Positions 29,581 to 38,369 are shown, counted from the first letter of the stretch. The stretch is 64,000 nt of DNA from Halanaerobium polyolivorans (GCF_020711195.1 NZ_JAJFAT010000004.1:1-64000), one strand, 5' to 3'. Notes: generated by a model not told the origin, from the sequence alone. Numbers and translations: made by a program.

Positions 29581-30396
29581 TTAATTAATTTCTAAACCTA
29601 AATCAAATTTTTCATTTAAATATTTTGCTACTCCAAGCTGATTATTATTTTGGGCTATATCATCAGCAGCATCTTTTAAAGCAGGATGAGCATTTTCCAT
29701 TGCAATTCCCTGTCCAGCCCATTCAATCATTTTTAGATCATTTAGTCCATCTCCAAAAGCCATGATTTCTTCCCTTTTTAGATTATTTTCTGCAGCATAT
29801 CTTTCTAAAGGTACAGCTTTAGAAATACCCTTTTTAGTTATTTCCAGAAATGATGGATAAGAGGAGGTAATTTCTATTTGATCAGAAAAATTATCTAAGA
29901 GAAAATTCTGGATTTCTATTTGAACTGCTTCATCTTCTTCAATAATCAACATTTTAGTTGGTCCTTTATCCATAAAATCAGTCAGATCATTAACAACCTG
30001 AGCTTCTACTCCAGCAATATTTTCATATTTGAGGGTGAAATCATTTTTTTCTGCCACATAAAGTGTATCATCAAGAAATGTCTGCAAATAATAATCAAAT
30101 TCTTTTACCTTTTTGCTGATATCTTTGGCAATTGCTAAAGGAATTGGCGAATGATAAATTTCTTCATCCAAAAGTGGATTCATTACAAGAGCACCATTAT
30201 AGGTTATAATTGGATCTTTCATTTCTAAAGAATTTACATATGGTTTAGCAGAAATATACATTCTACCAGTAGCTATCAAAGTTTTAATCCCTTTGGCGCG
30301 GACAGCCTGGACTGCTTCAATCGTTTTTTCATCTAATTGGTGTTGATCACTTAAAAGAGTTCCGTCTAAATCAAAAGATATTAATTTTATATTCAT
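29581..30396 (-). CDS. Cof-type HAD-superfamily phosphatase
   Basis: About 271 residues. Motif I is SFDLDGTLLSD, motif II in TLIATGR, a Cof-type (C2B) cap lies between, and motif IV reads IMAFGDGLNDLKMIEWAGQGIAMENA. Family members dephosphorylate sugar phosphates, flavin precursors and similar compounds; the substrate cannot be told. I choose the ATG at 30396, preceded by AAAGGTGG. An upstream GTG at 30405 overlaps that site. It follows the glyA terminator. Confidence 0.88.
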   Translation of the reverse strand: MNIKLISFDLDGTLLSDQHQLDEKTIEAVQAVRAKGIKTLIATGRMYISAKPYVNSLEMKDPIITYNGALVMNPLLDEEIYHSPIPLAIAKDISKKVKEFDYYLQTFLDDTLYVAEKNDFTLKYENIAGVEAQVVNDLTDFMDKGPTKMLIIEEDEAVQIEIQNFLLDNFSDQIEITSSYPSFLEITKKGISKAVPLERYAAENNLKREEIMAFGDGLNDLKMIEWAGQGIAMENAHPALKDAADDIAQNNNQLGVAKYLNEKFDLGLEIN

Positions 30397-30414
30397 TTTT
30401 ACCACCTTTTATTA

Positions 30415-30439
30415 TAAAAATAGCCGGGTCTCCCCGGCT
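30415..30439 (-). terminator. Rho-independent terminator of glyA
   Basis: Minus strand: AGCCGGG, GAGA loop, CCCGGCT, then ATTTTTAT. It is the most GC-rich hairpin in this region and lies between glyA and the HAD gene. Confidence 0.85.
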
Positions 30440-30465
30440 CATTAGAGATCAAAATTTTGTGCTTT

Positions 30466-31698
30466 TTAGTTCATTGTAAATTGAGCTGAGAAAGCATGTA
30501 CTTCTTTTTTCATCTCTTTTAATTTTGCTTCATCTTCAATATTTTTCAGTGCTTCAAAGATATATTCTGCTATTTTTTTCATATCTTTTTCTTTCATTCC
30601 CTGGCTTGTAACAGCTGGGGTACCAATTCTAATTCCACTTGTAACAAAAGGACTTCTTGTTTCAAAAGGAATTGTATTTTTATTAACTGTTATTCCTACC
30701 TTATCTAAGGCTTCTTCTGCCTCTTTTCCTGTAATCCCCATATTTGTTAAATCTACAAGCATCATATGATTTTCTGTACCACCTGAAACAAGTCTCATTC
30801 CATAACTACTTATTGCTTCAGCCAGCACTTTTGCATTATTTATAATCTGCTGCTGATATTCTAAAAATTCATCTGTTAGTGCTTCTTTAAAAGAAACAGC
30901 CTTTGCTGCAATAATGTGCATCAGAGGACCACCCTGAATACCAGGGAAAATGGCCTTATCGATTGCCTTTGCATATTCTTTTTTACAAAGTATCATTCCA
31001 CCTCTGGTTCCTCTTAAAGTTTTGTGAGTTGTAGTTGTGACAAAATCAGCCACAGGTACAGGATTTGGATGCAGACCTGCTGCAACAAGTCCTGCAATAT
31101 GAGCCATATCAACTGTGAATAAAGCTCCAACTTCATCAGCTATTTCTTTGAAAGTATGAAAGTTAATTACTTTTGAATAGGCACTTGCTCCGGCAACTAT
31201 CATATCCGGCTTATGTTCTTTAGCCAATGCTCTTACCTGCTCATAATCTATAATCTCTTTATCTTTAGTAACTCCATAATGAACAAAATTATAATATTCT
31301 CCAGACATATTAACAGGACTACCATGGGTCAAATGACCACCATGAGTAAGGTCCATCGCTAAAATGGTACCACCTTGTGGTACTTGAGAAAAATAAACTG
31401 CCTGATTTGCCTGTGAGCCAGAATGAGCCTGAACATTTGCATGTTCTGCATCAAATAATTTTTTAGCTCTCTCAATTGCAAGTTCTTCTGCCTTATCTAT
31501 AACTTCACAACCACCATAATATCTTTTTCCTGGATAACCTTCTGCATACTTATTTGTTAAAACAGATCCAGCTGCCTGCATTACTGCTGGACTAACAAAA
31601 TTCTCTGAAGCAATCAGCTCAATATTTTGAACCTGCCTTTTATCCTCTTCTGAAATTATAGCTGCAATTTCAGGGTCGACCTTTTTTAATTCCTGCAT
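30466..31698 (-). CDS. glyA: Serine hydroxymethyltransferase
   Basis: A 410-residue PLP enzyme interconverting serine and glycine with tetrahydrofolate, standard length. Motifs: [39 protein letters not shown], and the PLP lysine in [15 protein letters not shown] sigma-H-like promoter motif lies upstream (31772-31800). The gene has its own terminator. Confidence 0.98.
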   Translation of the reverse strand: MQELKKVDPEIAAIISEEDKRQVQNIELIASENFVSPAVMQAAGSVLTNKYAEGYPGKRYYGGCEVIDKAEELAIERAKKLFDAEHANVQAHSGSQANQAVYFSQVPQGGTILAMDLTHGGHLTHGSPVNMSGEYYNFVHYGVTKDKEIIDYEQVRALAKEHKPDMIVAGASAYSKVINFHTFKEIADEVGALFTVDMAHIAGLVAAGLHPNPVPVADFVTTTTHKTLRGTRGGMILCKKEYAKAIDKAIFPGIQGGPLMHIIAAKAVSFKEALTDEFLEYQQQIINNAKVLAEAISSYGMRLVSGGTENHMMLVDLTNMGITGKEAEEALDKVGITVNKNTIPFETRSPFVTSGIRIGTPAVTSQGMKEKDMKKIAEYIFEALKNIEDEAKLKEMKKEVHAFSAQFTMN

Positions 31699-31771
31699 TC
31701 AAAGTTCATCTCCTTAATTAGTTTCCATACTTAATTTATAATATAATAATTTTATATCCCTACAATAGTTA

Positions 31772-31800
31772 AAGTTCTCTAAAAAACAATCAAATCCTGC
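31772..31800 (-). promoter_or_regulatory. Sigma-H-like promoter of glyA
   Basis: Minus strand: GCAGGATTT, 11-base spacer, AGAGAACTT. The Bacillus sigma-H consensus (from memory) is RnAGGAwww, N11-12, RnnGAATww. A TATAAT lies just upstream of it, so a second sigma-A promoter is possible. Confidence 0.5.
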
Positions 31801-31863
31801 TTTAATTATAACTCTAAAATATTTCAGCTTATTCTATGTTAGAAAAAACAATAGTTAATAAAG

Positions 31864-31888
31864 AAAAAAACCGGAGCAAACACTCCGG
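31864..31888 (-). terminator. Rho-independent terminator of the ferredoxin gene
   Basis: Minus strand: CCGGAG, six-base loop, CTCCGG and seven T, 13 bases past the ferredoxin stop. Confidence 0.92.
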
Positions 31889-31901
31889 CATCTAAATAAC
31901 T

Positions 31902-32072
31902 TTAAGCTTGACTAATAGCATCGACAGGACAAACAGGTACACATGCTGCACAATCAATACATTCGTCAGCATCAATTACGAATTGAGTATCTCCTTCGCT
32001 AATACATTCAACAGGACATTCAGGTGCACAGGCACCACATAGAATGCAGTCATCATTAATCACATGAGCCAT
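31902..32072 (-). CDS. 2[4Fe-4S] ferredoxin
   Basis: A 56-residue clostridial-type ferredoxin with two CxxCxxCxxxCP motifs (CILCGACAPECPVE and CIDCAACVPVCPVD), an electron carrier for anaerobic enzymes such as pyruvate:ferredoxin oxidoreductase and hydrogenase. I choose the ATG at 32072 (MAHVIND). An upstream in-frame GTG at 32084 overlaps the AGGAGG site. It is monocistronic with a consensus promoter and its own terminator, as expected for a highly expressed small protein. Confidence 0.96.
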   Translation of the reverse strand: MAHVINDDCILCGACAPECPVECISEGDTQFVIDADECIDCAACVPVCPVDAISQA

Positions 32073-32136
32073 TAAGTAGTTCACCTCCTGCTATTCAACT
32101 AAAAATTTATAAACTTAAAAAAAACTTCACAAAACT

Positions 32137-32165
32137 ATTATAACTATTCGCTATAAAATTGTCAA
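32137..32165 (-). promoter_or_regulatory. Consensus sigma-A promoter of the ferredoxin gene
   Basis: TTGACA, 17-base spacer, TATAAT on the minus strand: a perfect match in both boxes and spacing. Confidence 0.85.
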
Positions 32166-32227
32166 CTGTTTTACAATTAGAGGATAATTATATCTTAATG
32201 GCTCATTTATTATATTTAAGCATCTGC

Positions 32228-33589
32228 TTAAAAACTATATTTCAGCGCAATTGAAGTAAAATCATTATCTTCAAATTGGCCAAAAGGGGTACCTTCATCT
32301 CCTCTAAAGATTTTATGTGATAACTGCAGTTCTAAATCCTGCTGTAGTTCATAATCTACGGCAGCTTCCAAACTATAGTCATTATCCTTGAAATTATAGA
32401 TCCAGGTTAACTGAGGTATTATTCTTTCATTCTGATAGCTGTCTTCAAGCTTAACTATAGCTCGATGAGTTGTATAGTCACCATCTTCATCATAGTCTAT
32501 ATGCAATTCATTATCTGCTATTGCATCATCATCTAGAATTTTTTCACCAGTAAATTGGATGTTTAAATTTAGGTTATTATAGGGTAGATTTCTGTCTCCA
32601 CCAACTACCCAGGCGATCCTATTATTTCTAGTTAGAGGATCATCACCAGAAGTGTCATCTGTTCTCAAATAGGCTAATTCAAAGCGGCTGTTAATATCTC
32701 CAATAACCCTGGCCATTTCAAAGCCAAAAGCATCTACCTCATCATAGTGGATATTAGCCTCATCAAGTGCTGTCTCAAAATCGCTTTGATCAAAACCATT
32801 GTTAAGACTATCAATAGCAGTCTTGTCATAACTAGGTTCTCTTAAATAGCCCCTATAATAACTGAAACCATAATCTGTCCCTCTGCGGCTGTCTGTAAAA
32901 CGAAGGGCAAATTGATTATCTTCATCTTGAATTGAAGACTCTACCTTGTCTATTATTTCTTTTTCACTTCTGTAATCAGTTGCAGCTAATATCTCACCAA
33001 AACTTAGCTCAGCAGCAAAAGGATTAATAATCCAGTTACCTAATGGGCTGTCAGGATCATTTGCCAGACGATTACCATTAAAATCAGGGGTATAGATAAA
33101 TTCTAGATTGGCATTACCACCCCTAAAATAGCGGTCGATCTTAATCATTTCTTCTCCAAGCTGTCTGTCTAAATAATCGGGATTTATAAAATCACTTAAA
33201 TCTTCGGGATTTATATGATCAACAACATGAACCTGATCTCCCTCACCCCAGACTACTCTATTTTTTCCGATCAGCACTTCAAAATTATCTCCATAATATC
33301 TATAAAATGCTTCAGAAAAATCTATTTCTTCTGCAGCACCTACTTGAAAATCAAGCAGCACTTTAAACTCATGGATATTGCCAGGATAAGAAATATCAAG
33401 TTCACCCCGCAAGTTTTCTTCTATATCACCACTATCACTAAAGATCCTAAATTCAGGATAAATATCTCCATCAATACTCACCTGAGTATCCTGAGTATAA
33501 AAGTCACCTCCGAATGCTGCAGTTGAAGCTGAAAAAAACAGCAAAATAACCAAGAATAATAATAGTGTTAATTTATCTTTTTTAAGCAT
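32228..33589 (-). CDS. Outer membrane beta-barrel protein (DUF1302-like)
   Basis: A 453-residue exported protein. The signal peptide (about 1-27) ends near AAFGG. The mature part alternates short hydrophobic and acidic strands, and the sequence ends in YSF, the C-terminal aromatic signal of outer-membrane barrels. The stretch VVWGEGDQVHVVDHINPEDLSDFINPDY (about 107-135) resembles DUF1302-type barrels found beside RND/MMPL transporters and LolA-like proteins. It is the last gene of the MarR operon and the likely outer-membrane end of a trans-envelope route. Cargo unknown. Confidence 0.75.
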   Translation of the reverse strand: MLKKDKLTLLLFLVILLFFSASTAAFGGDFYTQDTQVSIDGDIYPEFRIFSDSGDIEENLRGELDISYPGNIHEFKVLLDFQVGAAEEIDFSEAFYRYYGDNFEVLIGKNRVVWGEGDQVHVVDHINPEDLSDFINPDYLDRQLGEEMIKIDRYFRGGNANLEFIYTPDFNGNRLANDPDSPLGNWIINPFAAELSFGEILAATDYRSEKEIIDKVESSIQDEDNQFALRFTDSRRGTDYGFSYYRGYLREPSYDKTAIDSLNNGFDQSDFETALDEANIHYDEVDAFGFEMARVIGDINSRFELAYLRTDDTSGDDPLTRNNRIAWVVGGDRNLPYNNLNLNIQFTGEKILDDDAIADNELHIDYDEDGDYTTHRAIVKLEDSYQNERIIPQLTWIYNFKDNDYSLEAAVDYELQQDLELQLSHKIFRGDEGTPFGQFEDNDFTSIALKYSF

Positions 33590-33644
33590 TATATCACTCC
33601 CTTTTAAACTTAACTAATCACAATTTATTCTGTTCAAGTAAAAT

Positions 33645-34466
33645 TTACCGACCTGTTCTTAAGAACTGCTGAGTAAATCTTTGATCACTAACATCTACAT
33701 TATATTCTATCAATGGTTCTCCATTTCTTTCCTGAACATAAAGACGGGTGCTGTGACCAGAATCCAAATCTTTCATGGTTGTAGAAAAGACAGTCCAAAT
33801 ACCATCAATTTTTTCTATATTGTGTTCAACCGTCATTTCCTTATATAAATCACCTGTATCATGATCATACATTTCTACTTTAACCGGAATATAATGTTCT
33901 TTTGTAACCCAGGAAATAGTCTTTTTGTACTGTTCTTCCTCCGGGTTTTTAGGTATAGCTTCTACAACATAAGTTTCATATTCACCTAATTCTTCTTCAC
34001 CTAAGAGCTCATATTCAAAATCATCTAGTTCTCTTGATTTCATATCATCATAGGTGAAATCCGATCCCATAAAAGAGTCTTCACCCTGGGCACCAGAAAT
34101 TCTTCTCACCCTACCTAAATCAGGTAAATAAATCCACTGGTCATCATCATCTCCATCAACTTCTACCTGTAAAAAACGAGTATTTCTAACGGAAGAAGGT
34201 TCATGAAAGACCATTACTGTTTTATCTAAGTCAAGTTCTTGGTCAGCTGTTTTTGACCAAACTTCTATAACTCTAGATCTCACATCTCCAGATTCATCTA
34301 TTAAATCCATTCCCATTAATGCATGTCTGGTATCACCTGTATCACGTTCATCTACTCTTTCCATTACCTCTCTACCATCAACAGCTAGTGCAGAAAGACT
34401 AAATACCGTTAATATCATCAAAATCAAAGCAGTAATTTTTAGTGAATTTCTAAATAATTTTCTCAT
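33645..34466 (-). CDS. LolA-like outer membrane lipoprotein-sorting protein
   Basis: A 273-residue periplasmic protein. A signal peptide (about 1-28, ending SALAVDG) precedes a LolA/LppX-like fold region: VDERDTGDTRHALMGMDLID, MVFHEPSSVRNTRFLQVE, WIYLPDLGRVRRISGAQGEDSFMGSDFTYDDM. This version (PF17131-like) is typically encoded beside RND/MMPL transporters and is thought to carry lipids or lipoproteins. It sits between the transporter gene (26-base gap) and the barrel gene. Confidence 0.82.
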   Translation of the reverse strand: MRKLFRNSLKITALILMILTVFSLSALAVDGREVMERVDERDTGDTRHALMGMDLIDESGDVRSRVIEVWSKTADQELDLDKTVMVFHEPSSVRNTRFLQVEVDGDDDDQWIYLPDLGRVRRISGAQGEDSFMGSDFTYDDMKSRELDDFEYELLGEEELGEYETYVVEAIPKNPEEEQYKKTISWVTKEHYIPVKVEMYDHDTGDLYKEMTVEHNIEKIDGIWTVFSTTMKDLDSGHSTRLYVQERNGEPLIEYNVDVSDQRFTQQFLRTGR

Positions 34467-34492
34467 TATTAATTCCTCCTTTTAGTCTTGGG

Positions 34493-37195
34493 TTAAACTT
34501 CTTTTTGAATAAACTTAGGTTTGAATATATTGAGCATCAAAGGCAAAATTGTTAAAGCAGCTATTGATGAAGAAAACATAGTAACTGCTATCAAAAGCCC
34601 TAAATAAACCAATGGATAAAAGTTTGAAAAGAGAAGGACAAGAAAGCCCGCTGCAACAGAGATAGCATTAAAGATAATTGCCTTACCTGTTGAAGTTAAA
34701 GTATTTTGGGTTACTAAAAATAAATCATCACTTTTTTGTCTTTCTTTATGATAGCTGTGGAGAAAGTGAATTGTATAATCTACTCCAATACCAATTGCAA
34801 TAGAAGCTACCATCGCTGTTCCTACATCAAGCTTAATCCCACTATAACCCATTAAACCAAAATTAATCAAAAGAGCAAAGGCCAGGGGAACAATCCCATA
34901 GATTCCAGCAATTAATGATTTAAAAGAATAGGCTACTATTAAAAAGACCACTATAAATGAGATTAAAATACTTCTTGTCTGACTGCTAACAATTAAATCA
35001 TTTGCCGCCTGGGCCATCACTGCATTACCTGAAACTGTGGTTTGGTAACCATCAGGAAAATTATCTTCAGTATAATTTAAAATTGCCTCTCTAACCTCTC
35101 CAGCTACAATGGTACTGGGGTCATTAAGTTGGACTAAGATTTGTGCTTTATCCGGTTCTAAATCATCATTTATCATATCATCTAGGCTGCCTGAGTAAAG
35201 CAATAAATATTGTGAGATCAGATTTTGAAGATTTTCCTCTCTTTGAGCTCCATATTTTTCTAAATCATGTGGTATTTCATAATAATTTGCAGCCTGAAAG
35301 TTCATTTCTTGATTAAGCAGATTAACCAACTCATCAGCTGTGATATCTAGCCTATCAGCCCTTGCCAAGGCTCTATTTAAAAGCATCATAAAGTCATATT
35401 CACTCAAATTCTGATCTTTATCAGGACCGGGCATTATCTCTCTTTCAAGAGCTTCCTCTGCTTCAGGCTCTGCCTCATAAAAACTAGATTCATCACTTTG
35501 AGATTCTGATTCCTCATAAAAACTGCCTGTATCTCCCTCATCATTCTCTTGATAAAAACTAGCATTATCATTATTATCTACTCCATCTTCTTGATTATAG
35601 AAGCTGGCCCCATCATCAACTCCTTGCTGATCATTTCTTTCTTCTTCAGCAATCTCTTCATCCGGATAATGCATTACCTGATTCATTCTTTTTATATAAT
35701 CGGCAATAGAGGACATTTTTCCAACCTCTGCAAAAGATGAACTCATATAGTTTTGCAGATCAGCCATCGGTTTTAATATTTGGGGATGATTAAGGCTACC
35801 CACATCTTCTCCTTCAATCATCACATTCATAATAGTTGTACCGGCAAAGTTTTTGTTGATAAAATCATCTGCCTGTCTAATTTGGCTGTTTTCTTTAAAC
35901 ATCTCAATTAAAGGTGTATCTATTACAATTCTATTTAAACCCATAATTGAAACTATAATAATGATTAGGGCAGTTATAATTATGGAAATTCTCTTATTTG
36001 AATAAAATTTGTGTAATTTTAAAATCGTTGATTCAAAATAATCTATTTTTTGATAATTAAGCTTGGAACTATCTTTTTGCAATGAGAAAATTAAGATCAA
36101 TAAAGACGGTATTAAAAACAGAGATATTATAAAAGCGGTTGAAATACCTATAGCTGTAAAAATACCAAAGGTTCTGATCGGAATAATTTCACTTGAAGCA
36201 AGTGAGCCAAAACCTACTGCTGTAGTTAAAGCAGCAAGAAAGACCGGTTTACCTAGCTGTTTAACTGTTTTAAGTACTAATTCTTCCTGTTTAACTTGAT
36301 CAATCTGACCATCATATTCGGCTAAATAATCATAATAATGGCTTAAAATATGAATTCCATAAGCACTTCCAACTGCAATCAATAACACAGGTATCACTGT
36401 TGAGACAAGGGTTAAATTAACACCAAGATAAGCCATCAATCCAACTGCCCAAATACTGCTGATCGTTACATTGAGCATAATTAAAATAACGGGCAAAATT
36501 TTTCTGAAAAATATATATAAGGTTAATATTAAAACAAGTATAATAAAGGGAATTAAATATTGTATGTCTTCTAACATACTATCTCCCATTCTGACATTAA
36601 TCGCTGTAGCTCCTGAAATATAGCTTTCTAAACCTCTATTATTATGTTCTTCTGTTACTTCCTCAATTTTATAATATGCAGCATTTTCTTCCTCTGTTGA
36701 AAGCCCTTCATTAAGGGTGATTAAAATTTGGGTAGCTTGAAAATCATCTGAATAAAGATTATTTTTATAAAGATCCCAGCTCAATAAATTTTCTTTAATC
36801 TGATATTTCTCACTTTCTGTTCTGGGTAGTTCAGGGACTAAATCCTCAACCAACATTCCTTCTGCTGTTCCTTCTATAAACTCAACATTTGTCAGTGAGG
36901 TTACCTCATCAACCTCTGCAATGTTTTCTAAATCCTTTGTCATATTTTCTATTCTACTTAGATTGTGATAATCAAAAATACTACCTTCTTGAAACTTAAC
37001 TGCAGTCACTACACCATCATTTTCACCAAATATCTCCTCTATTTCTTCAGTAGTAACTTTAGAAACATGATCATCTGGTAAGAAGACCTCAATATCATTA
37101 TTTATTTCTATCTTTGGTAACTGTAAGGCAAAAAATATTGTAATCACTAAGATTACAGTTACTATCAACTTATTATGCTTTAAAATTCTTTTCAT
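34493..37195 (-). CDS. RND/MMPL-family transporter (HpnN-like)
   Basis: A 900-residue inner-membrane transporter with two RND halves, each a single helix, a periplasmic loop and a helix bundle (helices near 13-28, 210-372; 405-420, 720-880). GSAYGIHILSHYYD and GVDYTIHFLHSYHKE mark the MMPL/SSD-type helix-4 regions. The second periplasmic loop holds an acidic insert with four SFY repeats (see findings). The proteins nearest in type move hopanoids, sterols or other lipids. I prefer the ATG at 37195 over the GTG at 37198 for spacing from GGGAGG. Second gene of the MarR operon. Confidence 0.85.
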   Translation of the reverse strand: MKRILKHNKLIVTVILVITIFFALQLPKIEINNDIEVFLPDDHVSKVTTEEIEEIFGENDGVVTAVKFQEGSIFDYHNLSRIENMTKDLENIAEVDEVTSLTNVEFIEGTAEGMLVEDLVPELPRTESEKYQIKENLLSWDLYKNNLYSDDFQATQILITLNEGLSTEEENAAYYKIEEVTEEHNNRGLESYISGATAINVRMGDSMLEDIQYLIPFIILVLILTLYIFFRKILPVILIMLNVTISSIWAVGLMAYLGVNLTLVSTVIPVLLIAVGSAYGIHILSHYYDYLAEYDGQIDQVKQEELVLKTVKQLGKPVFLAALTTAVGFGSLASSEIIPIRTFGIFTAIGISTAFIISLFLIPSLLILIFSLQKDSSKLNYQKIDYFESTILKLHKFYSNKRISIIITALIIIIVSIMGLNRIVIDTPLIEMFKENSQIRQADDFINKNFAGTTIMNVMIEGEDVGSLNHPQILKPMADLQNYMSSSFAEVGKMSSIADYIKRMNQVMHYPDEEIAEEERNDQQGVDDGASFYNQEDGVDNNDNASFYQENDEGDTGSFYEESESQSDESSFYEAEPEAEEALEREIMPGPDKDQNLSEYDFMMLLNRALARADRLDITADELVNLLNQEMNFQAANYYEIPHDLEKYGAQREENLQNLISQYLLLYSGSLDDMINDDLEPDKAQILVQLNDPSTIVAGEVREAILNYTEDNFPDGYQTTVSGNAVMAQAANDLIVSSQTRSILISFIVVFLIVAYSFKSLIAGIYGIVPLAFALLINFGLMGYSGIKLDVGTAMVASIAIGIGVDYTIHFLHSYHKERQKSDDLFLVTQNTLTSTGKAIIFNAISVAAGFLVLLFSNFYPLVYLGLLIAVTMFSSSIAALTILPLMLNIFKPKFIQKEV

Positions 37196-37215
37196 CACTA
37201 TACCTCCCGAGCACT

Positions 37216-37650
37216 CTAATCTACTTTGTCCTGTACCATTTCATACATCTTTTCTAAAGTTTCAATTACTTTTCTAGCATCTTTTTTAGGTATCTCTTCT
37301 AAAAAATAATCAAACCATTTTTGATAAATACTTTTGATTTTTTGCTGCTTTTCTTTTGCTTTTCTGCTTAAAAAAATTAAATTCACCCTACCATCTTTTG
37401 GTGATGATTCTTTACGGATATAACCCTTTTCAATTAAACTGTTAACTGAGCGAGAAACTGTAGCTTTATCTACTCCCAAGTTCTCTTCTAAAGCTTTTTG
37501 GTTTATTCCATCTCCATCTTTATATAGATGAACCAGCATATTCCCTTCACTATGATTAATATTGAGTGGCTCCATTAACTTGTCAACAAATTGATCATGA
37601 TGCTTATATAATTTTGCTATCCATTTTCCAATTGGAGCATCTACCTGCAT
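37216..37650 (-). CDS. MarR-family transcriptional regulator
   Basis: About 144 residues with a winged helix: INQKALEENLGVDKATVSRSVNSLIEKGYIRKESSPKDGRVNLIFLSRKA, the standard MarR recognition helix and wing. I choose the ATG at 37650 (MQVDAPIGKW), preceded by GAGGTGA. A longer frame would run through the operator. It is the first gene of the transporter/LolA/barrel operon. Two matching palindromes sit on its promoter, so it probably represses its own operon. Confidence 0.9.
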   Translation of the reverse strand: MQVDAPIGKWIAKLYKHHDQFVDKLMEPLNINHSEGNMLVHLYKDGDGINQKALEENLGVDKATVSRSVNSLIEKGYIRKESSPKDGRVNLIFLSRKAKEKQQKIKSIYQKWFDYFLEEIPKKDARKVIETLEKMYEMVQDKVD

Positions 37651-37668
37651 AATTATCACCTCAGATTT

Positions 37669-37684
37669 AGTTGCAGCTGCAACT
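37669..37684 (-). promoter_or_regulatory. MarR operator 1
   Basis: The perfect palindrome AGTTGCAGCTGCAACT, placed just after the predicted transcription start and before the marR ribosome binding site. Confidence 0.75.
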
Positions 37685-37694
37685 TGTTTTTTAT

Positions 37695-37723
37695 ATAATA
37701 TCATATATTAGTTGCACATGCAA
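37695..37723 (-). promoter_or_regulatory. Promoter of the marR-transporter operon
   Basis: TTGCAT, 17-base spacer, TATTAT on the minus strand. The -35 box lies inside operator 2. Confidence 0.6.
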
Positions 37724-37725
37724 CT
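37710..37725 (-). promoter_or_regulatory. MarR operator 2
   Basis: AGTTGCA-TG-TGCAACT (minus strand), the same half-sites as operator 1. The two centres are 41 bases apart, about four helix turns, and it covers the -35 box. Confidence 0.75.
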
Positions 37726-37733
37726 ATATTTTC

Positions 37734-37760
37734 AAAAAAAGAGCCCTTAATTAAGGACTC
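37734..37760 (-). terminator. Rho-independent terminator of trpP
   Basis: Minus strand: GAG-T-CCTTAATTAAGG-G-CTC followed by a run of seven T, just past the trpP stop. Confidence 0.85.
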
Positions 37761-37781
37761 CAAAAATTATAATATAATTTT

Positions 37782-38309
37782 TTATACAGCTTCATTTTCG
37801 GCCTGGTTATATTCGATATCCATTGCAAAATCAACCACACTAAAGAGTACAACTGCTGTTACTGTATTAATTACTGCTGCCGGTAGTACCACTGTTGAAA
37901 ATAAAACCATAAATGGAGCCGGTAGCGCAACTAATAAAGAAGCTATAGTCAGAAACAAACTTCCACTTATAACTGTTCCAACTGCAGTTGTAATCCCTGC
38001 AGCAACTCTTTTTGAGGCAAACTTTGTAATAACAGGTATTAAATTATATACAATTACAAAGGTAAGTAATTTATCTATAATATTTGCTACCTGTCCCCCG
38101 GGAAAAGTGGTTGTTAAAGCTGTAAACAAACCGGTAGACAAAGCTACCAAAAAACCTAATTTAATATCCCTTTTGATAATTAAAATAATAAACATCATCG
38201 CCAGGGTTACATCAGGTTTCATACCCAATACCAAGGGGGGAGTTAAAGTCCTCAAAATCATTGCCACTGCCACCAATAAAGCCGCCTGTGCTAAATCTCT
38301 TGTTCTCAT
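37782..38309 (-). CDS. trpP: Tryptophan transporter TrpP-like
   Basis: A 175-residue membrane protein with about five hydrophobic segments. It resembles Bacillus TrpP closely in pattern: a start like MRTRDLAQAALL, PPLVLGMKPDVTLAMMFI, ALTTTFPGGQVANIIDK and VVLPAAVINTV. It is a probable tryptophan uptake protein in the inner membrane. A consensus promoter and a run of GAG/TAG triplets over the ribosome binding site and start codon suggest control by TRAP, as for Bacillus trpP. Monocistronic. Confidence 0.85.
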   Translation of the reverse strand: MRTRDLAQAALLVAVAMILRTLTPPLVLGMKPDVTLAMMFIILIIKRDIKLGFLVALSTGLFTALTTTFPGGQVANIIDKLLTFVIVYNLIPVITKFASKRVAAGITTAVGTVISGSLFLTIASLLVALPAPFMVLFSTVVLPAAVINTVTAVVLFSVVDFAMDIEYNQAENEAV

Positions 38310-38357
38310 CTCAACTCATCTCTCCTCTTATATTTTTTTCTAAACTCAACTCAACTA
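38291..38357 (-). promoter_or_regulatory. TRAP-like (G/U)AG repeat site over the trpP start
   Basis: In the transcript about eleven GAG or UAG triplets lie between 38357 and 38291, many exactly two bases apart: UAG-UU-GAG-UU-GAG-UU-UAG, then after an A-rich gap GAG, GAG, GAG-UU-GAG-AU-GAG (this last one holds the start), GAG and UAG in the first codons. This is the layout of a TRAP translational repression site. Confidence 0.6.
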
Positions 38358-38369
38358 TTAATTGATTAT

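Noticed and set aside
31699-31863. Glycine riboswitch upstream of glyA
   Set aside because: No conserved aptamer core or paired aptamer structure is visible; the region is very AT-rich and contains only promoter-like elements.
33215-33526. 103-codon plus-strand open frame inside the barrel gene
   Set aside because: Antisense shadow; the minus-strand gene has a signal peptide, a barrel C-terminus and operon context.
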